NCBI RefSeq assembly: GCF_020283565.1
Contig: NC_060059.1
Span: forward strand, 31,112,838 to 31,176,837
DNA: 64,000 bases
Direction: 5' to 3'
From: Trifolium pratense
Taxonomy: Eukaryota > Streptophyta > Magnoliopsida > Fabales > Fabaceae
The notes beneath the pieces are model-generated. The model did no database searches. It had not been told where the DNA came from and saw only the letters and a list, made by a program, of their open reading frames with translations. The position numbers and the translations under genes are program-made. Shown here piece after piece: positions 44,049 through 55,400 of the stretch (positions are counted from its first letter, which is position 1; each line of letters opens with the position of its first letter).

Positions 44049-47000
44049 TCAAGGATCGGAAAGTGGGATTTTGGTAGTGACACGATCAAATTCACCACCA
44101 AAATAGAGTTTCAACCTTTGACCATTCACAGTCCAGGTTGCATTTGTTGCTGGATCTTCTAACACGACTGCACCATAAGGCTTCACCTCATGTATTTTGA
44201 ACGGACCGGACCATTTTGATTTCAACTTCCCCGGAAATAGTTTCAACCTTGAATTGAAAAGTAAAACCATTTGACCTGGCCTGAATTCTTTGTTGACAAG
44301 CCGTTTATCATGATAGCTTTTGACCTTTTCTTTGTACAGCTTCGAAGATTCATAAGCTTGGCATCTCAATTCATCCAACTGTTGAAGCTGAACTTTTCTT
44401 TGCTCTCCGGCTTGGCTTTCATCAAAATTCAAAAATTTCAAAGCCCAATAGGCTTTATGTTCAAGCTCGACCGGAAGATGACATGCCTTACCATATACCA
44501 TCTGAAAAGGTGTAAGGCCTATTGGTGCTTTGAAAGCAGTTCGATATGCCCATAATGCCTCGTCTAACTTTAATGACCAATCTTTTCTTGATGCGGACAC
44601 AGTTTTTTCCAGAATTTTCTTTATTTCACGATTCGAAACTTCTGCTTGTCCGTTGGTCTGAGGATGGTATGGCGATGCTACTTTGTGCTTGACTCCATAA
44701 TGCTCAAGTGCTTTGGCTAGTTGAGAATTGCAAAAATGTGACCCTCCATCACTAATAAGCACACGAGGAGTTCCAAAACGAGTGAAAATGTTTCTTTTTA
44801 GAAATTTTATCACCGTTTTGCCATCGGCTTTTGGTGACGCAATTGCTTCCACCCATTTAGACACATAATCTACTGCCACAAGAATGTATTCATTTGAAAA
44901 TGATGATGGAAAAGGGCCAACAAAATCAATACCCCAGCAATCAAATACTTCAACAACATGCATGTTTTGAAGTGGCATTTCATTGCGCCTTGAAATTCCA
45001 CCAATTCTTTGACAGTTATCACATCTCCGAGCATGTTCATAAGTGTCTTTGAATAAACTCGGCCAAAAGAATCCTGACTGCAAAATTTTTGCTGCTGTTC
45101 TTTCTCCATTATAGTGACCTCCATATGGTGAGTTATGACAATGCCACATGATGCTTGTGGCTTCCTCTTTGGTAACACATCTCCTCAACAGGTTGTCAGC
45201 TCCAATTTTAAACAGATAAGGATCATCCCAAACATATTGATTTGCTTCACGGAGGAACTTTTTCTTTTGGTGCCAATTGAAATCATCCGGTATTAATCCG
45301 GATGCTTTAAAATTAGCCATATCAGCAAACCATGGCCTTTCTTGCACCATAAGCAGTTTTTCATCGGGGAATTCTTCAAGAACCTCACGTTCATGTTTGG
45401 TCACCTCATTGTTTACAAGTCTTGATAAGTGATCAGCTACCAAGTTTTCTGTTCCCTTTTTATCTTTTATCTCAAGATCAAACTCTTGTAATAAAAGCAT
45501 CCACCGAATGAGTCTCGGCTTAGAATCAGCTTTTGTAATCAGATACTTGATAGCTGCATGGTCAGTATAAACAACAATTTTTGAACCAATCAAATAAGAA
45601 CGAAATTTCTCAAATGCATACACTATAGCAAGCAATTCTTTCTCGGTTGTTGCATAGTTAACTTGTGCATCATTTAATACTTTGCTTGCATAGTGTATAG
45701 CATGAAAAATTTTGTTCTTTCTTTGTCCAAGGACTGCACCAACTGCATAATCACTAGCATCACACATCAATTCAAATTCGAGTTTCCAATCGGGTGCTAT
45801 GATTATGGGTGCAGTCACCAATCTTTTTTTCAATTCAGTAAAAGCAATTAAACATTCATCATCAAATGTAAAAGACGTACCTTTATTAAGCAAATTGCTT
45901 AAAGGTTTGGCAATTTTTGAGAAATCCTTGATGAATCTTCGGTAGAAACCGGCATGACCTAGAAAACTTCTGATTCCTTTGACATTTACCGGAGGAGGAA
46001 GCTTTTCAATGACCTCCACCTTTGCTCTATCCACCTCAATACCTCTGGAAGAGATCTTGTGACCAAGAACAATGCCTTCGGTCACCATGAAATGACACTT
46101 CTCCCAATTAAGAACCAGATTCGTTTCAACACACCGCTTCAGTACGGTGTCCAAATTCTTCAAGCAATGTTGGAATGACGGACCGAACACGGAGAAATCA
46201 TCCATGAACACTTCGATGCATTTCTCTATCAAGTCAGAAAAAATTGCTTGCATACACCGTTGAAATGTTGCCGGTGCATTGCACAATCCGAAAGGCATTC
46301 TTCTATAAGCAAAAACACCGAAAGGACATGTGAAAGCTGTTTTTTCATGATCTTCGGGGTTGACTGAAATCTGGTTGTACCCCGAATATCCATCTAGAAA
46401 GCAATAGAACTTCTGACCGGATAATCTCTCAAGCATTTGATCCATAAATGGTAATGGAAAATGATCTTTTCTGGTTGCTTTGTTGAGTCTCCGGTAATCT
46501 ATACACATCCGCCACCCGGTGACGGTTCTTGATGGAATTAATTCATTTTTGTCATTCGCAATCACTGTCATCCCTCCTTTCTTTGGAACCACCTGGACTG
46601 GACTAACCCAAGTACTGTCGGAAATCGGATAGATCATACCAGCTTCAAGTAACTTTACCACTTCTTTTCTTACAACCTCCTTCATTGTTGGATTCAATCG
46701 ACGTTGAGGCTGAGCAACAGGTTTGTAATCATCTTCCATCATAATATTATGCATACAATAAGATGGACTAATACCTTTGAGATCGGATAAAGACCACCCG
46801 ATTGCTTCTTTGTTTTCTTTCAGAATTTGAATCAAGCTTTTTTCTTCATCAGCTGACAATGAGTTGCTAATGATCACCGGCTTCTTTTCTTCTTCTTCAA
46901 GGAATGCATACTTGAGATGAGATGGTAATGTTTTCAACTCAAGCTTCACTTCACCCGGTCTTTCTTCATTCTTAAGCTCCTCAATCTTTGCTTCTAAAGG

Positions 47001-49535
47001 AGTTACTTCCTTCAAAGCATCCAGCTGCTTCAGAAAACTCTCAACTTCTTCTTCTTTCTCAGGATCAAGTGCTTCAAAACTTTCAGTTAGGGCTTGTTCG
47101 AGTGATGAAGGTTGATGTGCTTGTTTCCTCACATCTAATATGGCTTCTTCAGTTGCATCAAGTTTGAAGCACATATCTTTCTCATGTGGATGCTTCATAG
47201 CTTCCCACAAATTAAAACTGACCTCCTCATCTTGAACTCGAACTTTCATCACCCCGTCATCAATATCAATCATCATACGAGCTGTTTTCATGAATGGTCT
47301 TCCAAGAATTAACGGAACATCATCATCCTCTTCAATGTCCATCACCACAAAGTCTATAGGGAACATAAACTTATCAACTTTTACAAGAACATCTTCAGCC
47401 ATTCCCGACGGACGAGTGATGGATTTATCAGCAAGTTGCAATGTCATTCTTGTACGTGTGATGTCAAGACCACCAACCCGTTTAATCACCGATAAAGGAA
47501 TAAGATTGATGCTTGACCCTAAATCAATAAGGGCTTTTCCAACATTCACATTACCAATGGTAACCGGCAACGTGACTCTCCCCGGATCTTTTTCTTTAGT
47601 CGGAAGAGTTCGTTGAATAATGGCACTACAGCTTGCATCAAGTTGAATAACTTCATCATCATTGTACCTTCTCTTCTTGGTAAGGATTTCTTTCATGAAT
47701 TTTGCATATGTTGGCATCTGCTCCAAGGCTTCGGAAAATGGAATGTTGATTTGCAATCTTTTAAAGATATCCATAAACCTTGCATACTGCCTTTCTTTAT
47801 CCTTCTTTGATGGAGCATGTGGATATGGCAGATGTTGAGGTAAACTATTCTTTTCTTTTCTTACTTCAACCTCCTTCTCTCCCTTCTCTGCATTTCTTTC
47901 ATTTTTTTCTGTTTTTTCATTTTTTTCAACTAAATCTTCCTTTTTATTCTTTTCTGCTTCATTCTCACTTTCTCCTTCCTCCTCTTCATCTGCTCGTCTC
48001 ATAACCTCCTCTTCCTTCCTCAAATTATCACCTATTCCCTTGCCAACTTCCTTACCGCTTCTTGTTGTAATTGACTTGCATTGTTCTTTTGGATTCGGTT
48101 CGGTGTTGGCTGCAAATGATCCTCCTTGATTTTTGTTATTGGCCATTTCTTTTGCTATTTGACCAATCTGAGTCTCAAGATTTCTTAACACCGCATCATT
48201 GCCTCTTTGGTAGACTTGAGTTTCTTGCACAAACTGATTTTGTTGTTGATTCATCACATTTTGTTGCTGATTCTGTTTGGTCTGCATCTCTATGAATGAT
48301 CTCAAAGCTTCTTCCAAACTTGCATTTTGAGTTTGTTGTACCGGTGGTTGACTGTAGCTTTCATATTGTCTTTGCCTATTTGCTGAGCCACCATCTTGTT
48401 TCCAACCTTGACCATAGTTTGAGTTGTTTCCCCTTTGATAGCCAGCATTATTCGGATACTGACTTTGTCTTTGTTGATTTGCCATGAAGTTCACCTCTTC
48501 ATGAGATGGAGGACAATGACCAGTTGGATGATTTCCGGTGCATAATTCACATGATGCTACTTGCTTTGCTTTCCCCGATCCTTCTTGAAAAGTCATCAAC
48601 TTTGACATTTGTTTGGATAACTCCTCCACCGTGTTGGTAAGAAGCTTATTTTGAGCCAATACAGCATCTGATGGATCAAGTTCAAGAATCCCAGGCTTCC
48701 TTTGAGTTTTGCTGCGTTCACTTTGTCGATCACTAAGTGACATTTTCTCAATGATAGTCGTAGCATCTGCAGCACTCAATGATAAGAGAGAACCACCTGC
48801 TGTTGCATCTAAAAGGAGCTTTGAATCCTGCAAAAGACCATTTCTAAAAATATGAATTTGGGTTAGTTCATCAAATCCATGATTAGGGCATTTACGCAGC
48901 ATTGCTTTGTATCGATCCCATGCTTCACATAGAGTCTCATTGGAGCCTTGAGAAAACACCGCAATTGATGTCTTTGACTCCATGAATTTATGATGTGGAA
49001 AGAACCGATCAAGAAACTTCTCTTCCAAAGTATTCCAATTTGTCATGACTTGAGCTGGTAAATCAAGGTACCAATCTTTGGCCTTTCCTATCAATGAATG
49101 TGGAAACATTCTCATGAACACCGCTTCCTCCTCCGCTTCAGGAGCACCAAGCGAACCGGCTATTTCATAGAACTTCACCAAATGATTGTATGGATCTTCA
49201 TGTGATAAACCTGTAAAAGGGTTAGCATATAACAGTTGCAAGAGACCGGTTTTCATCTCCGTCTGTCTTGCACCTCTGGGAGGTCTTGCAAGATGAGCAA
49301 GCCTTCGTGGACTGTTGTGACATGGCCTCATACCGGCACCTTCGTTACGTGGCGGATCTTCAGCCATCTCTTCGGCTATTGAGGATGTTGAAGAAATAGA
49401 AGCAGAATTTTCTTCTTGCAGCCTCTTTTGTTTGGCTAATTGTTTCCTTTTCTTTCTTTGACTGTTATTCCTTCGAGCTGTTCTTTCGATTTCTGGATCA
49501 AACAGTAAATTCTCTGCAGAAATCTTTCCTCGCAT
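44049..49535 (-). CDS. Athila gag-pol polyprotein (1828 aa)
   Basis: One continuous frame. Gag capsid domain about 95-280 ([28 protein letters not shown]), zinc knuckle [13 protein letters not shown] about 329-341, glutamine- and asparagine-rich linker to about 445, an acidic Lys/Glu stretch about 505-565, protease IDLGSS about 670-675, reverse transcriptase about 960-1150 with FMDD at 1110-1113 (Phe for the more usual Tyr), RNase H about 1250-1370 ([14 protein letters not shown]), integrase with zinc CDNC about 1505-1508 and catalytic Asp 1537, Asp 1596 and Glu 1632. The C-terminal part after 1700 carries [11 protein letters not shown]. All active-site residues are present and there are no stops, so the protein could be functional. 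The ATG at 49535 lies 130 bases from the primer site. Confidence 0.96.
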   Translation of the reverse strand: MRGKISAENLLFDPEIERTARRNNSQRKKRKQLAKQKRLQEENSASISSTSSIAEEMAEDPPRNEGAGMRPCHNSPRRLAHLARPPRGARQTEMKTGLLQLLYANPFTGLSHEDPYNHLVKFYEIAGSLGAPEAEEEAVFMRMFPHSLIGKAKDWYLDLPAQVMTNWNTLEEKFLDRFFPHHKFMESKTSIAVFSQGSNETLCEAWDRYKAMLRKCPNHGFDELTQIHIFRNGLLQDSKLLLDATAGGSLLSLSAADATTIIEKMSLSDRQSERSKTQRKPGILELDPSDAVLAQNKLLTNTVEELSKQMSKLMTFQEGSGKAKQVASCELCTGNHPTGHCPPSHEEVNFMANQQRQSQYPNNAGYQRGNNSNYGQGWKQDGGSANRQRQYESYSQPPVQQTQNASLEEALRSFIEMQTKQNQQQNVMNQQQNQFVQETQVYQRGNDAVLRNLETQIGQIAKEMANNKNQGGSFAANTEPNPKEQCKSITTRSGKEVGKGIGDNLRKEEEVMRRADEEEEGESENEAEKNKKEDLVEKNEKTEKNERNAEKGEKEVEVRKEKNSLPQHLPYPHAPSKKDKERQYARFMDIFKRLQINIPFSEALEQMPTYAKFMKEILTKKRRYNDDEVIQLDASCSAIIQRTLPTKEKDPGRVTLPVTIGNVNVGKALIDLGSSINLIPLSVIKRVGGLDITRTRMTLQLADKSITRPSGMAEDVLVKVDKFMFPIDFVVMDIEEDDDVPLILGRPFMKTARMMIDIDDGVMKVRVQDEEVSFNLWEAMKHPHEKDMCFKLDATEEAILDVRKQAHQPSSLEQALTESFEALDPEKEEEVESFLKQLDALKEVTPLEAKIEELKNEERPGEVKLELKTLPSHLKYAFLEEEEKKPVIISNSLSADEEKSLIQILKENKEAIGWSLSDLKGISPSYCMHNIMMEDDYKPVAQPQRRLNPTMKEVVRKEVVKLLEAGMIYPISDSTWVSPVQVVPKKGGMTVIANDKNELIPSRTVTGWRMCIDYRRLNKATRKDHFPLPFMDQMLERLSGQKFYCFLDGYSGYNQISVNPEDHEKTAFTCPFGVFAYRRMPFGLCNAPATFQRCMQAIFSDLIEKCIEVFMDDFSVFGPSFQHCLKNLDTVLKRCVETNLVLNWEKCHFMVTEGIVLGHKISSRGIEVDRAKVEVIEKLPPPVNVKGIRSFLGHAGFYRRFIKDFSKIAKPLSNLLNKGTSFTFDDECLIAFTELKKRLVTAPIIIAPDWKLEFELMCDASDYAVGAVLGQRKNKIFHAIHYASKVLNDAQVNYATTEKELLAIVYAFEKFRSYLIGSKIVVYTDHAAIKYLITKADSKPRLIRWMLLLQEFDLEIKDKKGTENLVADHLSRLVNNEVTKHEREVLEEFPDEKLLMVQERPWFADMANFKASGLIPDDFNWHQKKKFLREANQYVWDDPYLFKIGADNLLRRCVTKEEATSIMWHCHNSPYGGHYNGERTAAKILQSGFFWPSLFKDTYEHARRCDNCQRIGGISRRNEMPLQNMHVVEVFDCWGIDFVGPFPSSFSNEYILVAVDYVSKWVEAIASPKADGKTVIKFLKRNIFTRFGTPRVLISDGGSHFCNSQLAKALEHYGVKHKVASPYHPQTNGQAEVSNREIKKILEKTVSASRKDWSLKLDEALWAYRTAFKAPIGLTPFQMVYGKACHLPVELEHKAYWALKFLNFDESQAGEQRKVQLQQLDELRCQAYESSKLYKEKVKSYHDKRLVNKEFRPGQMVLLFNSRLKLFPGKLKSKWSGPFKIHEVKPYGAVVLEDPATNATWTVNGQRLKLYFGGEFDRVTTKIPLSDP

Positions 49536-49664
49536 AAACAGGACAACAACCTAACCAGACAAGTTAGCGTGCACAAAAGATAACGAATAGTAACTGAAAT
49601 TAAAAAGTACAAAATTGCTTAAAACGATAGAAATTGCGATTAAACAACTAATATCAAACGCCAG

Positions 49665-49682
49665 TCCCCGGCAACGGCGCCA
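49665..49682 (-). other. primer-binding site, tRNA-Asp type
   Basis: The plus strand reads TCCCCGGCAACGGCGCCA, the 3' end of plant tRNA-Asp including CCA; two bases separate it from the 5' LTR. It is the standard Athila primer. Confidence 0.9.
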
Positions 49683-49684
49683 TT

Positions 49685-50931
49685 TGATGAAAGTACAAAA
49701 GCAAGTATTTTCGTTATATCGTATCCACAGGGACTAGTGTGATATCAATTGCACATACACAAATTCCATGATTCTAAGTGCGGGTTTCTTTTGATTTGGT
49801 TTCGTAACATAAAATTGCGATAAAAGTGCGTGATAAACTTTCGGATAATAAAAGGTTGTCGGAACTAGATTCATTATCTCGTTAGCATGTATCAATCAAC
49901 CTCACTATATATATTTCATTTACCAATCATTATTATCACATATCATACATCGAACGTATCCGTATCCGGATTACGCCGTGAAATCTATTATATCTACCAA
50001 CGTTCGATGCCTCGAATCATTAATCGACATAATAGCATTAAGATCTGATATTTGACGTGATTACTAAACTCAACATCTATGTCTAAATATTGAAGTTTAA
50101 TAAGTGATTATCTTTTACTCTTGATTCAAACAATATATGTCTATGTTGTTCAAATCTTTTTAGAAATAGACAATTAAAACAAGATAACACTTATAATGAT
50201 TGATAAAGAAAACATATATATTAAGATTAAATTGACTACATGTTCACAAAATAACTACATCTAATCCCAACAACAAAGGAATTTAGCTAGACATGATAAA
50301 AGTAAACTTACAAGAAAAAGGGATGAAGAACATCTCTTGATTTCTCAAGTATAATGATGAATCCACCTTCAAGAACTCTTAAAACTAATATTATTCGTAT
50401 CTTTGTTAACTATTACAAAACTCTATCTCTATGAAAATGGCTTCTGAGCTCTATTTATAGACTTTCAGGACAGAGGAGTTCGCTAAGCGAAATGACGTTC
50501 GCTGAGCGAACTAGTTACTTAAGCAAGGGGTTTCTTGACACGTAGCAAAAGGCTTGACTCATCACTTTGTTCGCCGATGCTCGCTATCTCTCGCTAACAG
50601 ACCCTTCCTCCCGGGTTGTGCTCGCCATCTCTCGCTATCTTTCGCTGAGCGAACGTTGAGTTTGCTGTCCTGTTCGCTGAATCTCGCTGAAGCTCGCCAT
50701 GGACCCTTTGTCCACTGGTTTAGTTCGCTGTAGCTCGCTATGGCTTCGCTGAGCGAAGGCTTCAAAACCTGCTTTTCTAGCCATTCCTAACAAAAATGCC
50801 TTGGGATCAATTCCTTTTAGATTTAATGTTTATATTTACACCAAAAGGGGTTTTAATCAAGATTTCTTCATAAAAGTATTGGTAAGTGCTCATATTTATC
50901 AAACATTATAACTAAAATTGGGCACTTATCA
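49685..50931 (-). repeat. 5' LTR of the Athila element
   Basis: 1247 bp; ends directly at target repeat CAGAT (50932). Same four palindromes as the other LTR, offset by 10626. Confidence 0.93.
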
Positions 50932-50936
50932 CAGAT

Positions 50937-51356
50937 CCATTTGTCTTTTTCAAGAGACACAAAACATGATTCATCAGGGAGTTCATCTAAGTATATGATA
51001 TAAACATTCTTCTTTCTTGATCCATTGAAAAGAATTTTGTCAGAAGATGAGTGTTTGATTTCACATGTATCAGGTTTAAATATAACCTTAAAACCATTGT
51101 CACATAATTGACTAATGCTTATTAAGTTATGTTTAAGACCTTCTACATAATGGACATTTTCAATTTTAGCAGAGTTTATCTTACCAATTGTACCTTTACC
51201 TTTGATAGTAGCTGTCTCATTATTACCAAAAGTAACTGATCCTCCTTCTTTCTTTTCAAAGGAAAGAAAGCTTTGTCTATCTCCAGTCATATGTCTGGAG
51301 CAGCCACTGTCCAAGTACCATGGCTTCTTCTTGACTGTGAGAAGACATTCCTGCAT
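50937..51356 (-). CDS. Copia protease and start of pre-integrase domain (5' part of pol)
   Basis: Residues 11-24 from the ATG at 51356 include WYLDSGCSRHMTGD, the Copia protease active site (Asp-Ser-Gly). It continues with GKGTIGKINSAKIENVHYVEGLKHNLISISQLCDNGFKV. The frame is cut at 50936 by the Athila element and resumes at 39058. It overlaps the gag frame by 80 bases and lies +1 relative to it. The ATG may not be the real start: a five-base A run (51360-51364, minus strand) where one base gain would shift the frame lies just upstream. Confidence 0.9.
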
Positions 51357-53073
51357 TTGTTTTTAGCATGCTTTTAGGTACCCATATCTTTCTGGGTCCT
51401 TGATGGTTAGTGTTATAATGACTCTTCTTATGTTGATAAGAAGAGTTTCTAGTCTGTTTTTTAAGAATGTTCTGAGATCGTTCTGAAAAGTATTTCCTAT
51501 GATAATTTTGTTGTCTAGATTTTCTATAACAAAAAGGTTCAAGATGTCCTTCCTTATGACAGTAAGAGCATTTGTATATGGGTTTATTTGGAACAAAAAG
51601 TTTCTTGTATAATTTTTGATTGTTGTAATTTTCAAAACCTAGGCCTGTTTTGCTAGAACTGCATTTTTGGGATCCTAGAATATTTTCAAAGGTTTTAGTA
51701 GACTTTACAAATTTGTTTATGTCATTTTCAAGCTTTGAAATATTTTCCTTTAGTTTTCTATTTTCTATTTGTATGTTAGGGTTGATTTGTTCCTTCTGAT
51801 TTTCTCTAAGTTCTTCTAATTTTCTATTATGAGCAATTTCCATGTTTTTGATTATTTCTTTTAATGTCTCATTTTCAGTTTTATATTCATCCTTCTCTTT
51901 GGAAATTTTGGTTACTTCTTCCTGAAGCTGATCATATTTTTTATTTAGAGTTAAGCTATCATAAAATAAGTTATCAAACAGATGTTCAGTTTTTTGACAA
52001 GAAGAACAAGTTTCAGCATTTACCTCGTGTGTTTCTGATCTTGTCATAAGGCATACATTTGCTTCTTGTTCCTCTTCTTCTTCTGGGAGTTCATCTAATT
52101 CATCCCAGGTTGCCATCATTGATTTCTTTGCAAAAGGTTTTTTGAGTTTTGGACAATCACTTTTGTAGTGTCCAAATTGATTGCATTCATAGCATTGAAT
52201 TTTGCTCATGTCAACTTCTGATTTTGCACTACTTCTTTTATTTGGAAATGTTCTTCTCATTTGATTTCTTCTCATCATGAGTCTTTGAATTCTCCTTGAG
52301 AGTAGAGCAAATTCTTCTTCATTATCTTCATCAAGCAAGTCTTTGCTGAAAAGAATTTCTTTCTGCTGAAGACACTCTTTTGTTTGAGAGTCCAGAGCAA
52401 TCATCTTTTTCTTTGGAGATTTATCCTCTTGAAGTATTGCTTCATGAGCTTTAAGAGAACCAATTAAGTCCTCCATTTTAACTTCAGAGAGAGTTTTTGA
52501 CTCTGTGATGGCTGTTACTATATGCCTCCATTCTTTAGGTAGACATCTTAGTATCTTTCTTACTCTTTCATGTGTGGTGTATGTTTTTCCAAGAGAGTTG
52601 AGTTCATTTATGATGATAGTGAATCTTCCATACATCTGATCAATGGATTCATCTTCCTTCATCTCAAATAACTCAAACTTTCTTACACCAATATCAATTC
52701 TTGTTTCTTTGACACGACTGGTTCCTTCATGATGAGTTTTGAGAGTATCCCACATTTCTTTAGCATTTTTGCATTGCATGATCCTGTCATATTCTTCCCT
52801 GCACAAAGCACTTTTAATAAATAATTGAGCTTTAGTATTTAAAAGTACCCTGTCTGCTTCAGTGGTTGTCCATTCAGCTTGAGGCTTTGGAGTGGTAGAA
52901 TCTTTTGCCAATGGTGTGTATTCTCCATTTTCAATCACTGACCACATGTAGTTATCTTGTGATCTTAGGAATAGCTCCATTTTATCTTTCCAGTAGTAGT
53001 AGTCATTTCCTTCAAATAGTGGTGGCCTAGTTGATGATCCACCTTCTGAAATAAACTTTGCAGGTTTTGACAT
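51277..53073 (-). CDS. Copia gag (598 aa)
   Basis: The ATG is about 60 bases inside the primer site. Residues 15-230 are a Copia-type gag domain (PPLFEGNDYYYWKDKMELFL, EMWDTLKTHHEGTSRVKE, RILRCLPKEW-like). CCHC knuckle CYECNQFGHYKSDC is about 294-307. A Lys/Glu coiled coil spans about 375-470, and a second finger CSYCHKEGHLEPFC about 498-511 precedes an arginine-rich stretch. Large gag with two zinc motifs and coiled coil fits SIRE elements. The last approximately 27 residues are read in the wrong frame over the protease region, suggesting a frameshift mutation near 51360. Confidence 0.92.
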   Translation of the reverse strand: MSKPAKFISEGGSSTRPPLFEGNDYYYWKDKMELFLRSQDNYMWSVIENGEYTPLAKDSTTPKPQAEWTTTEADRVLLNTKAQLFIKSALCREEYDRIMQCKNAKEMWDTLKTHHEGTSRVKETRIDIGVRKFELFEMKEDESIDQMYGRFTIIINELNSLGKTYTTHERVRKILRCLPKEWRHIVTAITESKTLSEVKMEDLIGSLKAHEAILQEDKSPKKKMIALDSQTKECLQQKEILFSKDLLDEDNEEEFALLSRRIQRLMMRRNQMRRTFPNKRSSAKSEVDMSKIQCYECNQFGHYKSDCPKLKKPFAKKSMMATWDELDELPEEEEEQEANVCLMTRSETHEVNAETCSSCQKTEHLFDNLFYDSLTLNKKYDQLQEEVTKISKEKDEYKTENETLKEIIKNMEIAHNRKLEELRENQKEQINPNIQIENRKLKENISKLENDINKFVKSTKTFENILGSQKCSSSKTGLGFENYNNQKLYKKLFVPNKPIYKCSYCHKEGHLEPFCYRKSRQQNYHRKYFSERSQNILKKQTRNSSYQHKKSHYNTNHQGPRKIWVPKSMLKTNAGMSSHSQEEAMVLGQWLLQTYDWR

Positions 53074-53133
53074 ACTTCCTTCCTGAATCTTTTCCTCTAA
53101 GCACTTGTTAGATGCTCAACCTTTAGAGGCAGA

Positions 53134-53145
53134 GCTCTGATGCCA
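53134..53145 (-). other. primer-binding site, initiator tRNA-Met type
   Basis: The plus strand GCTCTGATGCCA matches the 3' end of plant initiator tRNA-Met except G for A at one position. Two bases separate it from the 5' LTR. Confidence 0.8.
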
Positions 53146-53147
53146 AT

Positions 53148-54813
53148 TGAAATAGCAAAGTTTTTCACAAGAAAGGGGGGGTTTGAATTGTGACCCTTTT
53201 AAAATTTAAACTCAAGTCACAAAATAAATAGTTAGTGATAAAATTATTTTTGTGCTCAGTGAGATCGTTCTAAGAATGATCTGTGCTGTGTAAAAACAGT
53301 TGCAGAAAATAAAAGTTTAAGGGAAAGAAGATAAACACAAAGAGTTATCCTGGTTCACCCCTAATCTTTGGGTTACGTCCAGTCCCCACCTCCTGTGAGT
53401 TTGTCCACTAGAATCACTTAAAAGTTACAGATCCAATACTTACAAATTCACCTTGATCTTGACCTAAGATCAACAACTTACCAAAGCTCCTAGAGCTTTG
53501 AAACTTTCCTAGTCAACTTGACCAATCAACACTCAATCAATAGTCACGTATTGACTTGAGCAATTACAATATAGATGATTTGTTTCTAAGCTTGATTTCA
53601 GACTCACTATAAAAGAGAAGCTTAGATGAAAGCACTCTAAAGAGATTGAAACTCAGATTATGATACAAAAGAGTGACTTAAAAAGGACTTTGAGCTAAAG
53701 AGATTGAATGGGATTTATATCACTTGAATTGCTTGAAAACTCTTGCTCTTTCCCTTGGACTTGATTGCCTTTTATAGATGCTTGCTTGAGATTGAAGCTT
53801 GGCCTTCAAGTATATCAGTTAGAGAGTAAAATAGAGCTGTTACTCAGTGCTCTATATGCAGCAGACAACTTCTGCATAATGTGCAGATTCTCTGTTCAGT
53901 CTTGGAACAGTCTTGATTTCCTTTAGGCTTTGATCCATAAGATCCAAATAAGTATGAGCTGTTGCCAAGTGTATATGAGTTGTTTCTTACATCCTTCCAC
54001 TGTCATGTATCAGATATAGCCGTTTGGATGCTCAGAAAAGGACTCATGACAGTTGGAGATGGTTTTGAAAAACTGTGTGCAGGATCAGTCTTGCATCAGT
54101 CTTGAAACAGTCTTAACTGCACCAGCAAATAAGATGAACCTTCATCCTTCCTTTCTTGTGGTATGCAGCTGTATAATAGCTCTAAGGACTGATCAGTAGT
54201 AGCCTTAGCTTGAGAATAAAACCAGCTGGAATAGTACATGAGGATATAAGACAAAAATGTACTCTTATGACACCACATTGAAGAATGTTCCACTTGTGTA
54301 CTTTTGCATAAGTACAATACAACTCCTAGTTTAAATCTGGTTGTTCCTTTGTGATTGGTCCATGATATTATATCAGATGTATTCATTGGTTGGCCAATAC
54401 CACAATTGATCAAGCTCATGGTTTTCTTCATGATATGTGACTAGGAAAGCATATACTTAAATTCCATCACATGTTGTTGATCCCAAAAGAGATTATCTCC
54501 TGTAGTGATTTGGTCCATAAATCCATTGTAAAGTGATTATTTGTTTTGTTCTTAGTTGACTTGAAAAACCAGAAAGCACTTATTCCAAAACGTGCTTATT
54601 TGTCAAAACTGCAGTCTGTCTGCTAAGAATGTTCTTAGAATGGTCTTGAAACAGCTTTGCAGGATTTTTACTTTGCAAGTGGTTTGTTAGAATCTATTTA
54701 ATCTTATGCCACTCAAAAGCACTTGTTAGATAACAAAATGATCAGAATCATTTAAAATATAATTAAAGATGTTTGTAATCTTTAAAACATCAAAAGTGGA
54801 TTTTGCCTCAACA
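53148..54813 (-). repeat. 5' LTR of the Copia element
   Basis: 1666 bp, same length as the other copy, no difference in the stretches compared. It ends at target repeat AAAAT (54814-54818). Confidence 0.93.
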
Positions 54814-55080
54814 AAAATGTATTCCCATTTTCATGGGAACTTTTCTTTCCCACCCATTTCCTTGGGAATAAAATCATGGGAATAAGAGAAGTTATTGGAA
54901 ATTATTTTATTCCAAGGAAACTTCATATCCAGGAATAATTTCATGTCAACCTTGTAACAAACATGAATATATTTATTCCAACCCATATATTCCCAGGAAT
55001 ATTATTCCTAACCTTGAAACAAACACCCCCTAAGTAAACAAAAAAAACCTTTCATTAATGCGAGTGACGGTGAATGAATA

Positions 55081-55400
55081 GGTGGTTTTGTAAAATTTGT
55101 TGCTCACGGTAATGCATATTTAGCAGAGTTATGTGAATAGTTGAAGAGTTTATTTATGTAAGAAGATTGAATTATAGCGTGTAGAGTTACATATAGACTT
55201 CATGGCGATTGTAAAAGCTATAACCTTTAGTGGTGGTAACGGAAGGTCTTTTGTTGACAAAATATGGCGTTTAATAGATTTAGATTGAGAGGTATTAGTC
55301 TACCAAACTTATCATGAAGAGAATCACTTTCCGGATACTTTAACTAATATGGGTGTAAAATGGATGATGTTTGCGTTTATTTTGATGTTTGTCCTAACAT
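55081..55400 (+). pseudogene. RNase H-like (RVT_3) fossil fragment
   Basis: The plus strand reads GGFVKFVAHGNAYLAELCE, then a stop, and in a shifted frame SGGNGRSFVDKIWRLIDLD, stop, then VLVYQTYHEENHFPDTLTNMG. This is the order and motif style of the RNase H domain that ends plant LINE polyproteins (AEL with its Glu, the HxxREANxxADxLA tail). Two or more stops and a frameshift make it inactive. It may be a LINE remnant or a decayed host RNase H-like gene. No nearby LINE parts are visible. Confidence 0.65.

Larger units (their letters stand above)
39059..50931 (-). mobile_element. Athila-lineage Ty3/gypsy retrotransposon nested in the Copia pol
   Basis: This 11.87-kb element has LTRs of 1247 bp (39059-40305 and 49685-50931), matching in length and identical where compared. 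It starts TGATGAAAG, ends TATCA, and target repeat CAGAT flanks it (39054-39058 and 50932-50936). On the minus strand: 5' LTR, a tRNA-Asp primer site, one uninterrupted gag-pol ORF of 1828 codons, an extra ORF, polypurine tract and 3' LTR. The primer site, gag-pol style and extra ORF mark Athila (Calypso-like in legumes). All coding parts look intact, so it could be competent. It is the youngest layer of the nest. Confidence 0.95.
31692..54813 (-). mobile_element. SIRE-type Ty1/Copia retrotransposon, split by an Athila element
   Basis: The LTRs (31692-33357 and 53148-54813) are both 1666 bp and no difference was seen in the stretches compared. Target repeat AAAAT flanks it (31687-31691 and 54814-54818). 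On the minus strand: 5' LTR, Met-type primer site, gag, protease, integrase, reverse transcriptase, RNase H, an extra ORF, polypurine tracts and 3' LTR. Integrase before reverse transcriptase is the Copia order. Long LTRs, a large gag with coiled coil and the extra ORF after pol match the SIRE/Maximus lineage. About 11.25 kb of its own sequence remains when the nested element is excluded. It is inactivated by that insertion and by a gag-pol frameshift. Confidence 0.93.
31513..55030. mobile_element. Tourist-like MITE split by the Copia insertion
   Basis: The left part is 31513-31691 and the right part 54819-55030. Ends GGGGACGTTTGTTTCAAGGTT and the complement GGGGGTGTTTGTTTCAAGGTT are inverted, and TAA flanks both outer borders (31510-31512 and 55031-55033), as for PIF/Harbinger-type elements. 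The body is built from TTCCCAGGAAT motifs. Without the Copia element it would be about 390 bp. It is the oldest layer of the nest. Confidence 0.8.
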
